64,000 nt of DNA from Anoxybacter fermentans (GCF_003991135.1 NZ_CP016379.1:1860001-1924000); one strand, 5' to 3'. Shown: positions 16,232-26,603, counted from the first letter of the stretch. Program-made: numbers and translations. The notes: generated by a model not told the origin, from the letters alone.

Positions 16232-18187
16232 TTACTCACCAAAAGGTCGGGTCCTTAGTTCTTTGAGTTTTTCCGGGATAGGATAACGTTTTAAAAAATG
16301 TACTGCCAAACGATAAATATCCCGTCTTGTTAAAGGCCGATTTTTCCGCAAACTTTCTTCCATATCAAGCGGAATAAAACCATCTTTAAGAGCAGTTTTA
16401 TAAACATCATCTACTTTGGCAAGCCAATAGCCACCAGCAGCCAGCAAAAGTTCACAGGCTTTGTCCCGATATAGAGGCTTATAATCACTAAGGGAATAAA
16501 GTCCCCCGGCCAGGTAATCACTATAGTTATGGGCCCGCCTTAAATACATCCCCTTCATTAAAAGAAATGCAAATTCCCGTTCATGTACTTGCTGCTCCAA
16601 CCTGAGATTATTATCATATCCAGCAACAATCATTCCCCAACTGAATAACTCTTTCAAAATGGGATAATCGGGATCAAGGGTAATTTCATTTACCCCTTCA
16701 ATCTTATGTAAATCTACCCCCTGGGTTATAAGACGTTTTTGGAGAGTTTTAATCAGCTTTTTATCCTTCGCCATGGTATGAAAATCTACTTTTCTTTCAA
16801 TAGAAAGAGCAGCCGCTGTACCTGCTGCTTCTGCTGTTGCCATCCCTGTAGGAATAACCCTGGCACTTCCGGCCGCTAAAGACCCATAACCTGCAGAACG
16901 ACCAACTACCAGCAGGTTTATCTTTTTACGGGGCACCAGTGAACGGAAAGGTATACTGTACACTCCTGGGGCAAAAACAACAACTCCGGGTTCTACAGGA
17001 GAAGTGGCTTGATAATCCACAGGATAAGAAGCAAGAGCAATTTTATCTTCAAAGTCAACTTTTTCAATTAAATCTAGAATATTCAGTTGATATAAAGCCA
17101 GAATATGCCGGCTCTCCCGAACATACAACTGGGACGGAAAACCTACCAATTCGGCCTTCTCAAAACCGGAAAGATTACGCCGTAGATATTCAACCACATG
17201 TTGTGCCTCTTTTTTACCCAGTTCCATCCCTTTAGCAAGAGATTCCGGATCAAGAACATCCAGGTTAAATATCTGCAATGCATTAATAAAAACAGTACCA
17301 TCCTGTTGGAGAGCAATATTTAATCCACGCAACCTGGTATTTTCATATACAGGCTTATATTTCTGACCGATTTTACCCAACCCCCAGGCTGCAGTAGAAT
17401 TCATTCGGGAATAACCCCATTTCTGGCTTTTGATATCCTTTGCAAGGCCTTTCCAGTCAACATTTTTTAAACAGAAAACTAAAGTTACAGCCATCTTCCG
17501 GTCCGGTAATCCTATATCCGCGCCTCCTAAAAAATATGGTACCTCCGCCATAGCGGCAAGGTCAGCATCCTGACTGGCATCAATATACCGTTTACCCTTT
17601 ACATTCCAGATAGTTCCCGGTTCATATTGCAAAAGGGTTGCTTTTGCAAAAGTTTCTGCTATTTTTTCCCATGCAGGATGAGGTCTTTTTATCTCATTCT
17701 GTAATTCAGGATCATGGGTTTTGGAAATTCCGGTAGTTTCAAAGGTAAGACTTATAATCTTTTGCTTATCCTCTGAAAGCTGAACCTCCTTTAAGCGGGT
17801 TAAAGGAGCAATAGTCAGATTTTTTTCGGCCAACAAAAGTTTAATAAAGGCTTTTCTGGCATCTTCTATATCAACAACAACTCCACCTCCAACCATTCGG
17901 TGCCACTCACTAAAAATACCTTTATTAATAATTCTACCTTTTTCATCATAATTAAGATCCAAAAAATTTAAAGCTCCGTAAACCATAAGGCCGCCCGGCC
18001 CATCTTCTTCCATGACCAAAAGAGTCTTTAAACCATTTCTGGCCCCAGCAAGGGCTGCCACAACCCCTTCCGGTTCTCCACCATAGACTACCAGATCATA
18101 ATTATAGTTGGCTTTCGTATAATCATTAAATAAGATAACTGTTAAAATATAGATAAAGATTAGTAACCAAAATTTTTTCCCTTTCAA
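16232..18187 (-). CDS. Exported FAD-dependent oxidoreductase
   Basis: 651 residues. An N-terminal hydrophobic segment (about 4-22) suggests export or anchoring. The FAD-binding fold follows (LVVYGGEPEGVVAALAGARNG, a GxGxxG variant), with KRYIDASQDADLAAMAEVP and GRSAGYGSLAAGSARVIPTG as in the FAD_oxidored (PF12831) family. A C-terminal section of about 170 residues has SLH-like or helical repeats that I cannot assign. Substrate unknown. TTG start with GGGGG 7 nt upstream. It lies between an ABC exporter (33 nt) and moxR (34 nt), all one strand. Confidence 0.75.
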   Translation of the reverse strand: MKGKKFWLLIFIYILTVILFNDYTKANYNYDLVVYGGEPEGVVAALAGARNGLKTLLVMEEDGPGGLMVYGALNFLDLNYDEKGRIINKGIFSEWHRMVGGGVVVDIEDARKAFIKLLLAEKNLTIAPLTRLKEVQLSEDKQKIISLTFETTGISKTHDPELQNEIKRPHPAWEKIAETFAKATLLQYEPGTIWNVKGKRYIDASQDADLAAMAEVPYFLGGADIGLPDRKMAVTLVFCLKNVDWKGLAKDIKSQKWGYSRMNSTAAWGLGKIGQKYKPVYENTRLRGLNIALQQDGTVFINALQIFNLDVLDPESLAKGMELGKKEAQHVVEYLRRNLSGFEKAELVGFPSQLYVRESRHILALYQLNILDLIEKVDFEDKIALASYPVDYQATSPVEPGVVVFAPGVYSIPFRSLVPRKKINLLVVGRSAGYGSLAAGSARVIPTGMATAEAAGTAAALSIERKVDFHTMAKDKKLIKTLQKRLITQGVDLHKIEGVNEITLDPDYPILKELFSWGMIVAGYDNNLRLEQQVHEREFAFLLMKGMYLRRAHNYSDYLAGGLYSLSDYKPLYRDKACELLLAAGGYWLAKVDDVYKTALKDGFIPLDMEESLRKNRPLTRRDIYRLAVHFLKRYPIPEKLKELRTRPFGE

Positions 18188-18220
18188 CTTCCTTCCCCCT
18201 TACCTAATTTAGCAAAAAAA

Positions 18221-19945
18221 TTACGCTGAATATTCTCGAAATTGAGCATTATACAGGCTGGCGTAAAGCCCATTTCTTGCCAGTAACTGCTGGTGGGTTC
18301 CTTGCTCTTGAATTCCATTCTCTGTTAAAACCACAATCTGATCTGCATCCTTGATAGTTGATAGTCTATGGGCAATAACCAGAGTTGTCCTGTTTTTGGC
18401 CAGTCTTCTCAAAGCCTGTTGAATAATGAGTTCACTCTCATTATCCAGTGATGATGTTGCCTCATCCAAAATCAGGATTGGCGGGTTCTTTAAAAAGACC
18501 CGGGCAATGGAGATACGCTGTTTTTGACCACCAGAAAGTCGAATTCCCCGTTCTCCCACATAAGTATCGTATTGATCAGGAAGCTGCATAATAAAATCAT
18601 GAATATTTGCATTTTTGGCAGCTTCAATAATCTCTTCCTCAGTAGCATCGAGTCTCCCATAAAGAATATTCTCCCTTATAGTACCTGAAAAGAGAAATAC
18701 ATCCTGCTGTACAATACCAATATTACGCCGGAGTGATGAGATCTTTATATCAGTGATTGGGTGTCCATCAATCAAAATTCGGCCCGACTCTACTTCATAG
18801 AACCTTGGAATTAAATTACAAAGCGTACTCTTTCCTCCACCTGAGGGTCCAACCAAAGCCAGGGTCTTTCCAGCTTCTATCTTCAGGTTAATATTTTTTA
18901 AAACCTTCTCTTTGTTATCATAACTGAAGGTTACATTTTCAAAGATAATCTCTCCTTTGACATCCTTAAGTTCTTTAGCATCTTCTTTATCCTGAATCTC
19001 CGGTTTAACCTCCATAATCTCTAAAAACCGCTCAAATCCAGCAATTGCCTGCTGGTACTGCTGCATTAGTTGGGTCAAACTGCGGATTGGTGTCAAAAAG
19101 AGCTGGATATAAAGGAGATACGCAACCAGATCACCATAATTAATTTTATTTTCAAAGACAAAGTATCCACCCACCACCAGAACGATTAATTTTAATAGAT
19201 TGGACATAAAATTGATACCTGAAAAAAACTCTGCCATAGCTTTATAAGCATTTTCACGTGATTTCTGCAAAGATATATTCTTTTTGGTAAACTTATTTAA
19301 CTCATATTCTTCATTGGTAAAAGCTTTAGCTACCCTGATTCCAGCTATACTATTTTCCAGTTCAGAGTTAATATCTGCCACTTCTCTCCGAACATTGCGA
19401 AAACCATTCATCATCTTAATTCGCTTTTTAGCCGAAAACCAGACAATAAAAGGAATCAGGCCAAAAATTAATAAGGTCAGCGGTACATTAATATTGATAA
19501 GCACCAAAAAAGATCCACCCAACATCATAAGTGAAATAAAAAGATCCTCTGGCCCGTGATGTGCTGTTTCACAAATATTATTCAGGTCATTAACAACCCG
19601 CGACATCAAATTTCCAGTCCGGGATTTATCGAAAAAGGAAAAAGATAGGGTCTGAAGATGGGTAAAAAGATCCCGCCGCATATCAGCTTCCATTCTGACC
19701 CCCACCACATGACCCCAGTATTCAAGTATATATTGAAGGATGGTTCTTAAAATATAGAGAATTAAAAGAAAAAAAGAAAACTTCCAGAACAATTCAAATT
19801 TACCATTTGGAATTATATCATTAATAAAATTTCGGGTAATTATTGGAAAAAGGAGATCAATTCCGGTAATAAGAAATGCACAGGTAATATCCAGACAAAA
19901 TAATTTCCAATGGGGACGATAATAACTGATAAATCTTTTTAGCAT
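18221..19945 (-). CDS. ABC exporter, fused membrane and ATPase domains
   Basis: 574 residues from the ATG at 19943-19945 (GAAAGAGG upstream). Six-helix type I exporter domain to about residue 310, then an ATPase with Walker A GPSGGGKST, signature LSGGQKQR, Walker B ILILDEATSSLD and the H-loop IAHRLS. Works as a homo- or heterodimer to export lipids, drugs or peptides. No partner gene is adjacent, which favours a homodimer. Substrate cannot be told from sequence. Confidence 0.9.
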   Translation of the reverse strand: MLKRFISYYRPHWKLFCLDITCAFLITGIDLLFPIITRNFINDIIPNGKFELFWKFSFFLLILYILRTILQYILEYWGHVVGVRMEADMRRDLFTHLQTLSFSFFDKSRTGNLMSRVVNDLNNICETAHHGPEDLFISLMMLGGSFLVLININVPLTLLIFGLIPFIVWFSAKKRIKMMNGFRNVRREVADINSELENSIAGIRVAKAFTNEEYELNKFTKKNISLQKSRENAYKAMAEFFSGINFMSNLLKLIVLVVGGYFVFENKINYGDLVAYLLYIQLFLTPIRSLTQLMQQYQQAIAGFERFLEIMEVKPEIQDKEDAKELKDVKGEIIFENVTFSYDNKEKVLKNINLKIEAGKTLALVGPSGGGKSTLCNLIPRFYEVESGRILIDGHPITDIKISSLRRNIGIVQQDVFLFSGTIRENILYGRLDATEEEIIEAAKNANIHDFIMQLPDQYDTYVGERGIRLSGGQKQRISIARVFLKNPPILILDEATSSLDNESELIIQQALRRLAKNRTTLVIAHRLSTIKDADQIVVLTENGIQEQGTHQQLLARNGLYASLYNAQFREYSA

Positions 19946-20124
19946 AAAATCTACCTCTTTCCACAAAGAATATTCCAATATTCACAATTCGACATTATCT
20001 GGGAATCACCTTCATAATTATAAGATTTTTTAAGCCCCGTACTTTTGTAATTCTGGTAGATTTCCATACTGACATGATAAATAAAAAAATTTGTTTCATT
20101 TAATGAAAAAAATATCGATTTATA

Positions 20125-20153
20125 TTGACTAAATTGGTAAATAATTATATAAT
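20125..20153 (+). promoter_or_regulatory. Strong promoter of the two-HTH regulator
   Basis: TTGACT (20125-20130), 17-bp spacer, TATAAT (20148-20153). Start codon follows at 20180 with AAAGGAGGG before it. Confidence 0.8.
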
Positions 20154-20179
20154 TTAATTATAAGCAAAGGAGGGAAAAA

Positions 20180-20692
20180 ATGACTGAAGAACTAAAAATT
20201 TTGGGTGAAAAGTTAGCTCAATACAGAGATAGACACGGACTGACATTACAGGATGTTGGTAAGGCTATTGGGGTAAGCAAAGGACATGCTAGTAAACTGG
20301 AAAATGGCAATGCCAATCCTTCATTTAACACTCTAATAAAAATCGCTGAGTTTATGAAAATTCCGTTATACTATCTATTTATGCCTACAGAAGAGATGAA
20401 TCGACGAAAATTCATCGAGATGGTCAATAAACGTCTTGAAGAATTAAAATGGGATTTAGAGAAATTACAAAAAGCAACAGGAATTAATTATTTCCGTTTA
20501 GCAGATTTTATGCAGGGGAATAATACGCCTACTGTTGGTGAGATGAAGAAAATAGCATCGGCCCTGGAAATAAACTTTGAAAATATACTTGAATTAAAAT
20601 TTGGACTTTTTGAAAACCTTCTCTTAGAATTTGGACTTAATGATTCACAAATTAATAATTTGATTGAATATATCAAAACTCATATGAAATAA
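20180..20692 (+). CDS. Transcriptional regulator with two XRE-type HTH domains
   Basis: 170 residues. The first HTH (about 8-66; LTLQDVGKAIGVSKGHASKLENGN) is a textbook Cro/CI domain; the second (about 75-135; KATGINYFRLADFMQGNNTPTVGEMKKIASAL) is more divergent. No ligand domain is evident. It stands alone with its own sigma-A promoter and terminator. Target genes unknown; the neighbours are a chemotaxis-like pseudogene and an ABC exporter. Confidence 0.88.
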   Translation: MTEELKILGEKLAQYRDRHGLTLQDVGKAIGVSKGHASKLENGNANPSFNTLIKIAEFMKIPLYYLFMPTEEMNRRKFIEMVNKRLEELKWDLEKLQKATGINYFRLADFMQGNNTPTVGEMKKIASALEINFENILELKFGLFENLLLEFGLNDSQINNLIEYIKTHMK

Positions 20693-20703
20693 CTAAAAAA
20701 TAA

Positions 20704-20740
20704 AATGCCTGGTAAAATTAAAAATTTTTAACCAGGCATT
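20704..20740. terminator. Bidirectional terminator
   Basis: AATGCCTGGT (20704-20713) pairs with ACCAGGCATT (20731-20740), between two convergent genes; T-rich on the plus side. Confidence 0.8.
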
Positions 20741-20757
20741 AAAAATTTCTTTTATTT

Positions 20758-21596
20758 TTATGACAATTCATTTAAATTATGAGCCAGCTCCTTAATCTGT
20801 TCTGCCACTTTTTTAAGTAAAGATATGCATTCTTCCTGATGTCTAACAAAATTTTCGGTATTTTTTTCAATATTTCCAACAAAATGCAATGTCTCTTCAG
20901 TGGAAGATTTAATCAAATCAATAATTTCATTTATTCTTTCGGTCGATTTAGCTGAGTTTTCAGCAAGTTTACGAATCTCTTCTGCCACAACCGCAAAACC
21001 TTTACCTTCACTCCCGGCGCGGGCAGCTTCAATTGATGCATTAAGGCCTAACAATTTAGTTTGAGCAGCTACCCTTTTAATAAAATTGATGATTTCATGG
21101 GTTTCGGCAAGATGGGCTTCATTATTATCTGCAACCTGAGACAAAGCCCGAACAGATTCATATAATTGAGCTACATTTTTTCACTGGTAGCAGATATTTC
21201 CATCATAGTATCGGACAGTTCACGGGCCAGCTCCGCCATTTGGCCCGATTGTTCTTCTAGCTTCCGTATTAATTTTTCCCGGGATTCCACCATCAACATC
21301 ATCAAAAGAGCAGCAGAAGAGTCCACTATATTTGTCTGATTATCTGCCAATTCCCGTAACCGATTGTTTACATTCTCCAAACCCGTGGCATCAATTATTA
21401 TCTTCTTTCGAGGATCTTGTAAAAGTTCAGTAAAATCTCTGGTAGTAAAAATATTAGCTTCTCTTGCCAATATCATACCGGGTGCTTTATCATCTAAATC
21501 CGCAACCCCAATAATTTCCACATCCGGTATACCTGATAATATTTTAAATAGAGCAGTTCCTCCCTTACCTGCTCCAACTATCCCTACATAAAGCAT
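20758..21596 (-). pseudogene. NAD-binding/chemotaxis-signalling fusion protein, frameshifted
   Basis: Two frames read as one protein. The 5' part (start ATG 21594-21596, GGGAGGG upstream) is a Rossmann domain (VGIVGAGKGGTALF) running into a coiled segment and stopping after SATSEKM. The 3' part is an MCP signalling tip ([29 protein letters not shown]). At 21176-21181 there are six T (A6 on the coding strand); one extra A would give [22 protein letters not shown] and join both parts without a gap. Either a true pseudogene, a phase-variable tract, a -1 ribosomal slip, or a sequencing error. Soluble MCP-like sensors with NAD-type domains are known in clostridia. Confidence 0.8.
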
Positions 21597-21647
21597 AATA
21601 AATATCCCTCCCAATTTAAGCAAATAACATTATTTTATAATAATTAA

Positions 21648-21853
21648 ACTACAAAAAGCTAATTTTCACCATAGAAATTTTTCGTTAAACCATCTTAGTG
21701 AGATTTCAGTCGAAATAAGGCCTCATCACAAGATGTGATGAGCTAATCAAGGGTCAGGAAGCCCCATTGATTAGTGTGCCTTATTTCGACTGAAATCGAA
21801 CTTTAGATGGTTCAAAAAATTTCTTTTGAAGCGAAAAATTAGCTTTTTGCAAT
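21648..21853 (+). repeat. Repeat A, copy 3 (206 bp)
   Basis: ACTACAAAAAGCTAATTTT at the left and AAATTAGCTTTTTGCAAT at the right; the middle stem GATTTCAGTCGAAATAAGG pairs perfectly with CCTTATTTCGACTGAAATC. Apical hairpins CATCACAAGATGTGATG and a TAATCAAGGG… stem are present. Between the frameshifted MCP-like gene and aspA. Confidence 0.92.
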
Positions 21854-21902
21854 TTAATCATTCAACGTATTTTTAGAAAATCCTTTTCTATTTTTGATTT
21901 TT

Positions 21903-23318
21903 TTATTTTACAATGCCTGGTTTTGTCATTTTTTCGATATTTAATATCTCTTCTAATTCAGCTTCAGTAAGTAAACCTTTTTCAATGATCAATTTCTTGA
22001 GGGGTTTCTTTGAATTCAAGGCCTGATAAGCCAATTGGCTACATTTATCATAACCAAAGTAGGGTACTAGAGCGGTAATGATTCCCAAACTATCATCCAG
22101 TAACTTCTTACACCTCTCTGAATTAGCTTCAATCCCTTTAATACACTTTTCGATAAAAATATCTACACCATTTTTCATGATCTCCATACTATTAAGCAAT
22201 TTATGAGCAATCAATGGTCCAAATGCATTTAATTCTAACTGACCATCCCGGGCTGCCATAGTGATAGCCTGGTCACTGCTAATAACTTCAATGGAGATCT
22301 GATTTATCATCTCACAGATTACCGGATTTACTTTACCCGGCATAATAGAAGAGCCGGCCTGTACTTTTGGCAATTTGATCTCTCCTAAGCCGCCTCCTGG
22401 ACCGGAAGATAATAAACGTAAATCACTGGCAATTTTATTTAAATTAACAGCGGCCGCTTTTAAAAGACCGGAAACCTCTACAAATATATCCATGTTCTGT
22501 GTAATATCAATCATATTTTCCGCATGAGCCAGGCTTAAACGGGTTATCTGTCTTAAATTCTGACAGACCTTAAAAATATATTGCAGAGGGGTATTGAGGC
22601 CTGTACCAACAGCCGTACCTCCTAAATTAATCTGCTTTAACCTTTCTTCTATTTTATATAAACGCCAGCGATCCCGGCTTATGGCTTCTGCATAAGCACC
22701 AAATTCCTGGCCCAAAGTAATTGGAACAGCATCCTGTAGTTGGGTTCGACCAAGTTTAATGATTCCAGCAAACTCTGCCTCTTTTTCCTGTAAAGCACTC
22801 TGAAGGTTGGCAAATGATTGAGTTAAAGGTTCCAATAGCTTTAGTGCCGCAATCCTCAAAGCTGTAGGATAGACATCATTTGTAGATTGACCCTTATTTA
22901 CATCATCATTTGGATGAATAATATGATATTCTCCCCTATTGTGCCCCATTATCTCTAAAGCCCGATTGGCTATAACTTCATTAACCATCATATTGGTAGA
23001 AGTTCCTGCTCCACCCTGCAGGGCATCCAGTTGAAACTGTTCATCAAACTTACCAGCCATAATTTCATCACAAGCCTGGACAATAGGATTTACTTTCTCT
23101 TCTGCCAACAAGCCCAACTGAAAATTGGTAATAGCCGCAGCTTTTTTTATAGCTGCAATAGCTTTAATCAATTCAGGATGAACCTTAAAAGAACTTACAG
23201 AAAAATTTTCCATAGCTCTGACAGTATTAATTCCATAGTAAGCATTTTCGGGTATTTCTTTTTCTCCAAGGGCATCTGATTCTATTCGTTTAGGTACCTC
23301 AAACTCATCTTTACTCAT
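21903..23318 (-). CDS. aspA: Aspartate ammonia-lyase
   Basis: 471 residues. Deaminates L-aspartate to fumarate. The fumarase/aspartase signature GSSIMPGKVNP is present with the catalytic serine in its SS loop, plus NDDVNKGQSTNDVYPTA and TGLNTP. The N-terminus (PENAYYGINTVRAMENF) and length fit aspartase better than class II fumarase. Lies 17 nt downstream of hydF, an arrangement often seen among clostridia, where aspA is embedded in hydrogenase-maturation loci. Confidence 0.9.
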   Translation of the reverse strand: MSKDEFEVPKRIESDALGEKEIPENAYYGINTVRAMENFSVSSFKVHPELIKAIAAIKKAAAITNFQLGLLAEEKVNPIVQACDEIMAGKFDEQFQLDALQGGAGTSTNMMVNEVIANRALEIMGHNRGEYHIIHPNDDVNKGQSTNDVYPTALRIAALKLLEPLTQSFANLQSALQEKEAEFAGIIKLGRTQLQDAVPITLGQEFGAYAEAISRDRWRLYKIEERLKQINLGGTAVGTGLNTPLQYIFKVCQNLRQITRLSLAHAENMIDITQNMDIFVEVSGLLKAAAVNLNKIASDLRLLSSGPGGGLGEIKLPKVQAGSSIMPGKVNPVICEMINQISIEVISSDQAITMAARDGQLELNAFGPLIAHKLLNSMEIMKNGVDIFIEKCIKGIEANSERCKKLLDDSLGIITALVPYFGYDKCSQLAYQALNSKKPLKKLIIEKGLLTEAELEEILNIEKMTKPGIVK

Positions 23319-23335
23319 CTATTATCCCTCCACTT

Positions 23336-24574
23336 TCAGCTTTGCTTTCTGGAAACCCACATGGCATGAATTGTTGGAAAAGGTTTTAAAGCTCTATCCA
23401 AAATTCCATGTAATTGTGCAATAGCCATCCCGTAATTGATCACTGGAACTCCTGCTTTTTTAGCTTCTTTAAGTCTATAAAGCATCTCCCGCCGATTCAA
23501 CATACATCCCCCACAGTGAAGAATCAAATCATAATCGGTTAAATTCTCCGGATACTCTCTTCCAGAAACATGATCAAACTGTAAATCATTACCTACTCTT
23601 AGCCTGAGCCAACGCGGAATCTTAACCGTACCTATATCGTCTGCAACCCGACGGTGGGTACAGGCTTCAGCAATCAGTACTTTAGCACCGGGTTTTAATT
23701 CTTCTAACTTTTTCGCTCCCTCCAGATAAATCTCCAAATCTCCTTTATAACGGGCAAAAAGAATAGAAAAACTGGTCAATAAAATATCCTCAGGAACATC
23801 TGCATCCACCTTTGTGAATGCCTGAGAATCGGTAACTACAATCTTAGGTTTCTCACGTAAATTCCTAAGGGTAGCTTTAAGTTCTCTCTCTTTAGTTACT
23901 ACAGCAATTCCATCATGATCTAATACATCTCTTAAGGTCTGAACCTGAGGTAATATCAATCTTCCTTTGGGAGCTGCCAAATCAATAGGTACAACTAAAA
24001 TTACCGTATCACCCGGCTTAATCAAATCTCCAATGATGAATGGTTCCTCATAATCAACGGGCGCATTTTTGGCCAGAGCCTGTCTCAGCTCTTCAATCCC
24101 TTGCTTTTTTTCTGCACTGACCAAAATAGGTTTCTTTCCCACCCTTTCTCTAACCTTACTTATCAGCTCTTCAGAAACTTCCTTAACCAGATCACTTTTA
24201 TTTATAACAGCTACTACCGGTATCTCCCGTTCTTCTAATTTTTTTAATATTTCTTCTTCAAAATTAGCTAAACCTATCTCAGGATCCAGTACCAGGATTG
24301 CCAGGTCAGTTTTCCGCATAACTTCCATAGTCTTTTTAACCCGCAATTCTCCTAACATGCCGATATCATCAATTCCTGCTGTATCAATCATAACTACCGG
24401 ACCCAGTGGTAAAAGTTCCATTGCTTTATATACAGGATCAGTAGTAGTACCTGCCACATCAGAGACCAGCGCTAAATTCTGGTTTGTCAAAGCATTGATC
24501 AAACTGGACTTTCCGACATTACGGCGACCAAATACCGCAATATGTAACCGATTTGCCTGTGGGGTACTTTGCAT
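23336..24574 (-). CDS. hydF: [FeFe]-hydrogenase H-cluster maturation GTPase HydF
   Basis: 412 residues from the ATG at 24572-24574; an ATG three codons upstream abuts the AAGGAG site and is too close. GTPase domain: GRRNVGKSSLINAL (G1), DTAGIDD (G3), NKSDLV (G4). The C-terminal iron-sulfur domain has EACTHRR and HCGGCMLNRRE, supplying the three cysteines that bind the 4Fe-4S cluster. HydF is the scaffold that carries the 2Fe subcluster to apo-hydrogenase; HydE and HydG must lie elsewhere. Implies H2 metabolism. Confidence 0.95.
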   Translation of the reverse strand: MQSTPQANRLHIAVFGRRNVGKSSLINALTNQNLALVSDVAGTTTDPVYKAMELLPLGPVVMIDTAGIDDIGMLGELRVKKTMEVMRKTDLAILVLDPEIGLANFEEEILKKLEEREIPVVAVINKSDLVKEVSEELISKVRERVGKKPILVSAEKKQGIEELRQALAKNAPVDYEEPFIIGDLIKPGDTVILVVPIDLAAPKGRLILPQVQTLRDVLDHDGIAVVTKERELKATLRNLREKPKIVVTDSQAFTKVDADVPEDILLTSFSILFARYKGDLEIYLEGAKKLEELKPGAKVLIAEACTHRRVADDIGTVKIPRWLRLRVGNDLQFDHVSGREYPENLTDYDLILHCGGCMLNRREMLYRLKEAKKAGVPVINYGMAIAQLHGILDRALKPFPTIHAMWVSRKQS

Positions 24575-24685
24575 CCTAATCATCTCCTTTTATTGGCTTA
24601 AAAAAAGTTAGGTAAGCAATAACATTGTATTTATTTTCACATTTATCTTTAGTTCGCTAATTGATCCCTATTTTCCTTTTAATTT

Positions 24686-24880
24686 ATGCAAAAAGCTAAT
24701 TTTTCACTTCAAAAGAAATTTTTCGAACCATCTAAAGTTCGATTTCAATCGAAATAAGGCACACTAATCAACCCTTGATTAGCTCATCACATCCTGTGAT
24801 GAAGCCTTATTTTTCCTTCCATCTTACTAAGATGGTCAAACAAAAAATTTCTATGGCGCTCAAAATTAGCTTTTTGCAGT
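24686..24880 (-). repeat. Repeat A, copy 4 (195 bp)
   Basis: ATGCAAAAAGCTAATTTTTC at left, AAAATTAGCTTTTTGCAGT at right. One apical hairpin is shortened to CTAATCAACCCTTGATTAG. Lies between divergent hydF and glgP, ending 70 bp before the glgP start. Confidence 0.92.
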
Positions 24881-24950
24881 TTAATCAATAATAATTTTCA
24901 CCTCTATACCACACACTAAAACTAAAACTACAAGCAAAGGAGAAGGAAAA

Positions 24951-26603
24951 GTGCAGGATCAAGATAAACCACGTGTCGCATACTTCTGCATGGAGTACGG
25001 TCTTGATGATTCACTGCATATTTATTGTGGAGGTTTAGGAATTTTAGCAGGAGATTACCTCAAAGCAGCAAAGGATCTGGGTTTGCCTGTTGTTGGAATC
25101 GGTATTCTCTGGAGGCAAGATTATACTAACCAATATGTAGGGGTAGATGGCTGGCCCTATGATATCTATAAAACCTATGACTTTGATTTTCTTAAAGATA
25201 CGGGAGTCACTATTCAGGTACGGGTTCGCGGTACAGATGTAACCTGTAAGGTCTGGAAAGCAGATCAATTTGAAAATGCTCCTCTTTATCTGCTGGATGC
25301 GGGTTATCCTGACACCCCGAATGGTTGGATGACCAGCAAACTTTACGGGGGGGTTGAGCAGGATAGACTCGCCAATGAAATCATTTTGGGAATAGGTGGA
25401 GTACGTGCACTTCGCGCTCTGGGAATTGATGTAGATCTATATCATTTCAACGAAGGTCATGCCGTTTTTGCTGGTTTTGAACTGATACGTGAAAAGATGG
25501 CTTTAGGTATGGACTTTGAAAAGGCTCTTAACACTACCAGAAAAGAAATTATATTTACTACCCATACGCCAGTGATGGCAGGAAATGAAAGCCATGACAT
25601 TGGGCTAATCCAGTATATGGAAGCCAATAACGGCTTAAATTATGAACAGTTAAAACGACTAGGTGATGACCCCTTTAATATGACTATAGCTGGACTTCGC
25701 ATGGCCTATCTGGCTAATGGTGTATCCAAATTACATACCAAAACAGCCAATCGGATGTGGGAGCACATTCAGGATAGAGCTAGGATTATTTGCATTACCA
25801 ATGGGGTACATGTAAAGACCTGGCAGGATCCTCGCATACGTCTGGCCTATGAAAGAAACGAAGATCTCTGGCAGCCACATATGGAAATAAAAAAGGAGTT
25901 AATTCAATTTGTAAAAGATATAACCGGACGTGAATTAAATCCTGAAACACTGACTATCGGTTTTGCTAGAAGGGCTGCACCCTATAAGCGGGGAGAATTA
26001 ATTTTCCGGAATGCTGATGCTATTGAGCCCCTCTTTAGAGAAGGTAAGCTTCAATTAATTTTCTCAGGTAAAGCCCATCCCAACGATAATCCAGGAAAAG
26101 AGATAGTTCAAAAATTAGTACAAATGTCCAGAAAATATCCAGAAAATGTAATCTTTCTGGAAAATTATGATATGAGTATCTGTAAACATCTGATCTCAGG
26201 CTGTGATATCTGGCTTAATAATCCAAAACGGCCATTAGAAGCCAGCGGAACCTCGGGAATGAAAGCTGCCGTAAACGGCGTATTAAATCTAAGCGTAGTT
26301 GACGGCTGGGTTGCTGAAGGACCGGAACATGAAGTCAGTGGTTGGTTAATCGATGAAGTATTTAAAAGCCTACCTGAAAAAGAGACAGAAGATGAAAAAG
26401 ATCTTCAAGCTCTATATCATCTTCTTTATGAAAACGTTATCCCCACTTATTATAAAGACCGGGAACGCTGGGTTAATATGATGCGGGCCAGCATAGAAAT
26501 GGCATCTTACCAATTTTCAGCCCAGCGCATGATTAAAGATTATTACGAAAAAATGTATAAACCAGCCTATCAAGCACAAAAAGAATCAGCTGTTACAGTA
26601 TAA
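24951..26603 (+). CDS. glgP: Alpha-glucan phosphorylase (short type, GT35)
   Basis: 550 residues, GTG start with AAAGGAGAAGGA upstream. Releases glucose-1-phosphate from glycogen or maltodextrin. The N-terminal VAYFCMEYGLDDSL and CGGLGILAGDYLKAA, the substrate-site HFNEGHAVFAG, the ITNGVHVKTW block and the pyridoxal-phosphate lysine site EASGTSGMKAAVNG are those of the short bacterial/archaeal phosphorylases (about 540-600 residues, lacking the long N-terminal regulatory part). Pairs functionally with the GH13 debranching-type enzyme at 30459-32651. Confidence 0.92.
   Translation: MQDQDKPRVAYFCMEYGLDDSLHIYCGGLGILAGDYLKAAKDLGLPVVGIGILWRQDYTNQYVGVDGWPYDIYKTYDFDFLKDTGVTIQVRVRGTDVTCKVWKADQFENAPLYLLDAGYPDTPNGWMTSKLYGGVEQDRLANEIILGIGGVRALRALGIDVDLYHFNEGHAVFAGFELIREKMALGMDFEKALNTTRKEIIFTTHTPVMAGNESHDIGLIQYMEANNGLNYEQLKRLGDDPFNMTIAGLRMAYLANGVSKLHTKTANRMWEHIQDRARIICITNGVHVKTWQDPRIRLAYERNEDLWQPHMEIKKELIQFVKDITGRELNPETLTIGFARRAAPYKRGELIFRNADAIEPLFREGKLQLIFSGKAHPNDNPGKEIVQKLVQMSRKYPENVIFLENYDMSICKHLISGCDIWLNNPKRPLEASGTSGMKAAVNGVLNLSVVDGWVAEGPEHEVSGWLIDEVFKSLPEKETEDEKDLQALYHLLYENVIPTYYKDRERWVNMMRASIEMASYQFSAQRMIKDYYEKMYKPAYQAQKESAVTV

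Noticed and set aside
21903-23318. Class II fumarase in place of aspartase
   Set aside because: The shared signature fits both, but the N-terminus and linkage to hydF favour aspartate ammonia-lyase.
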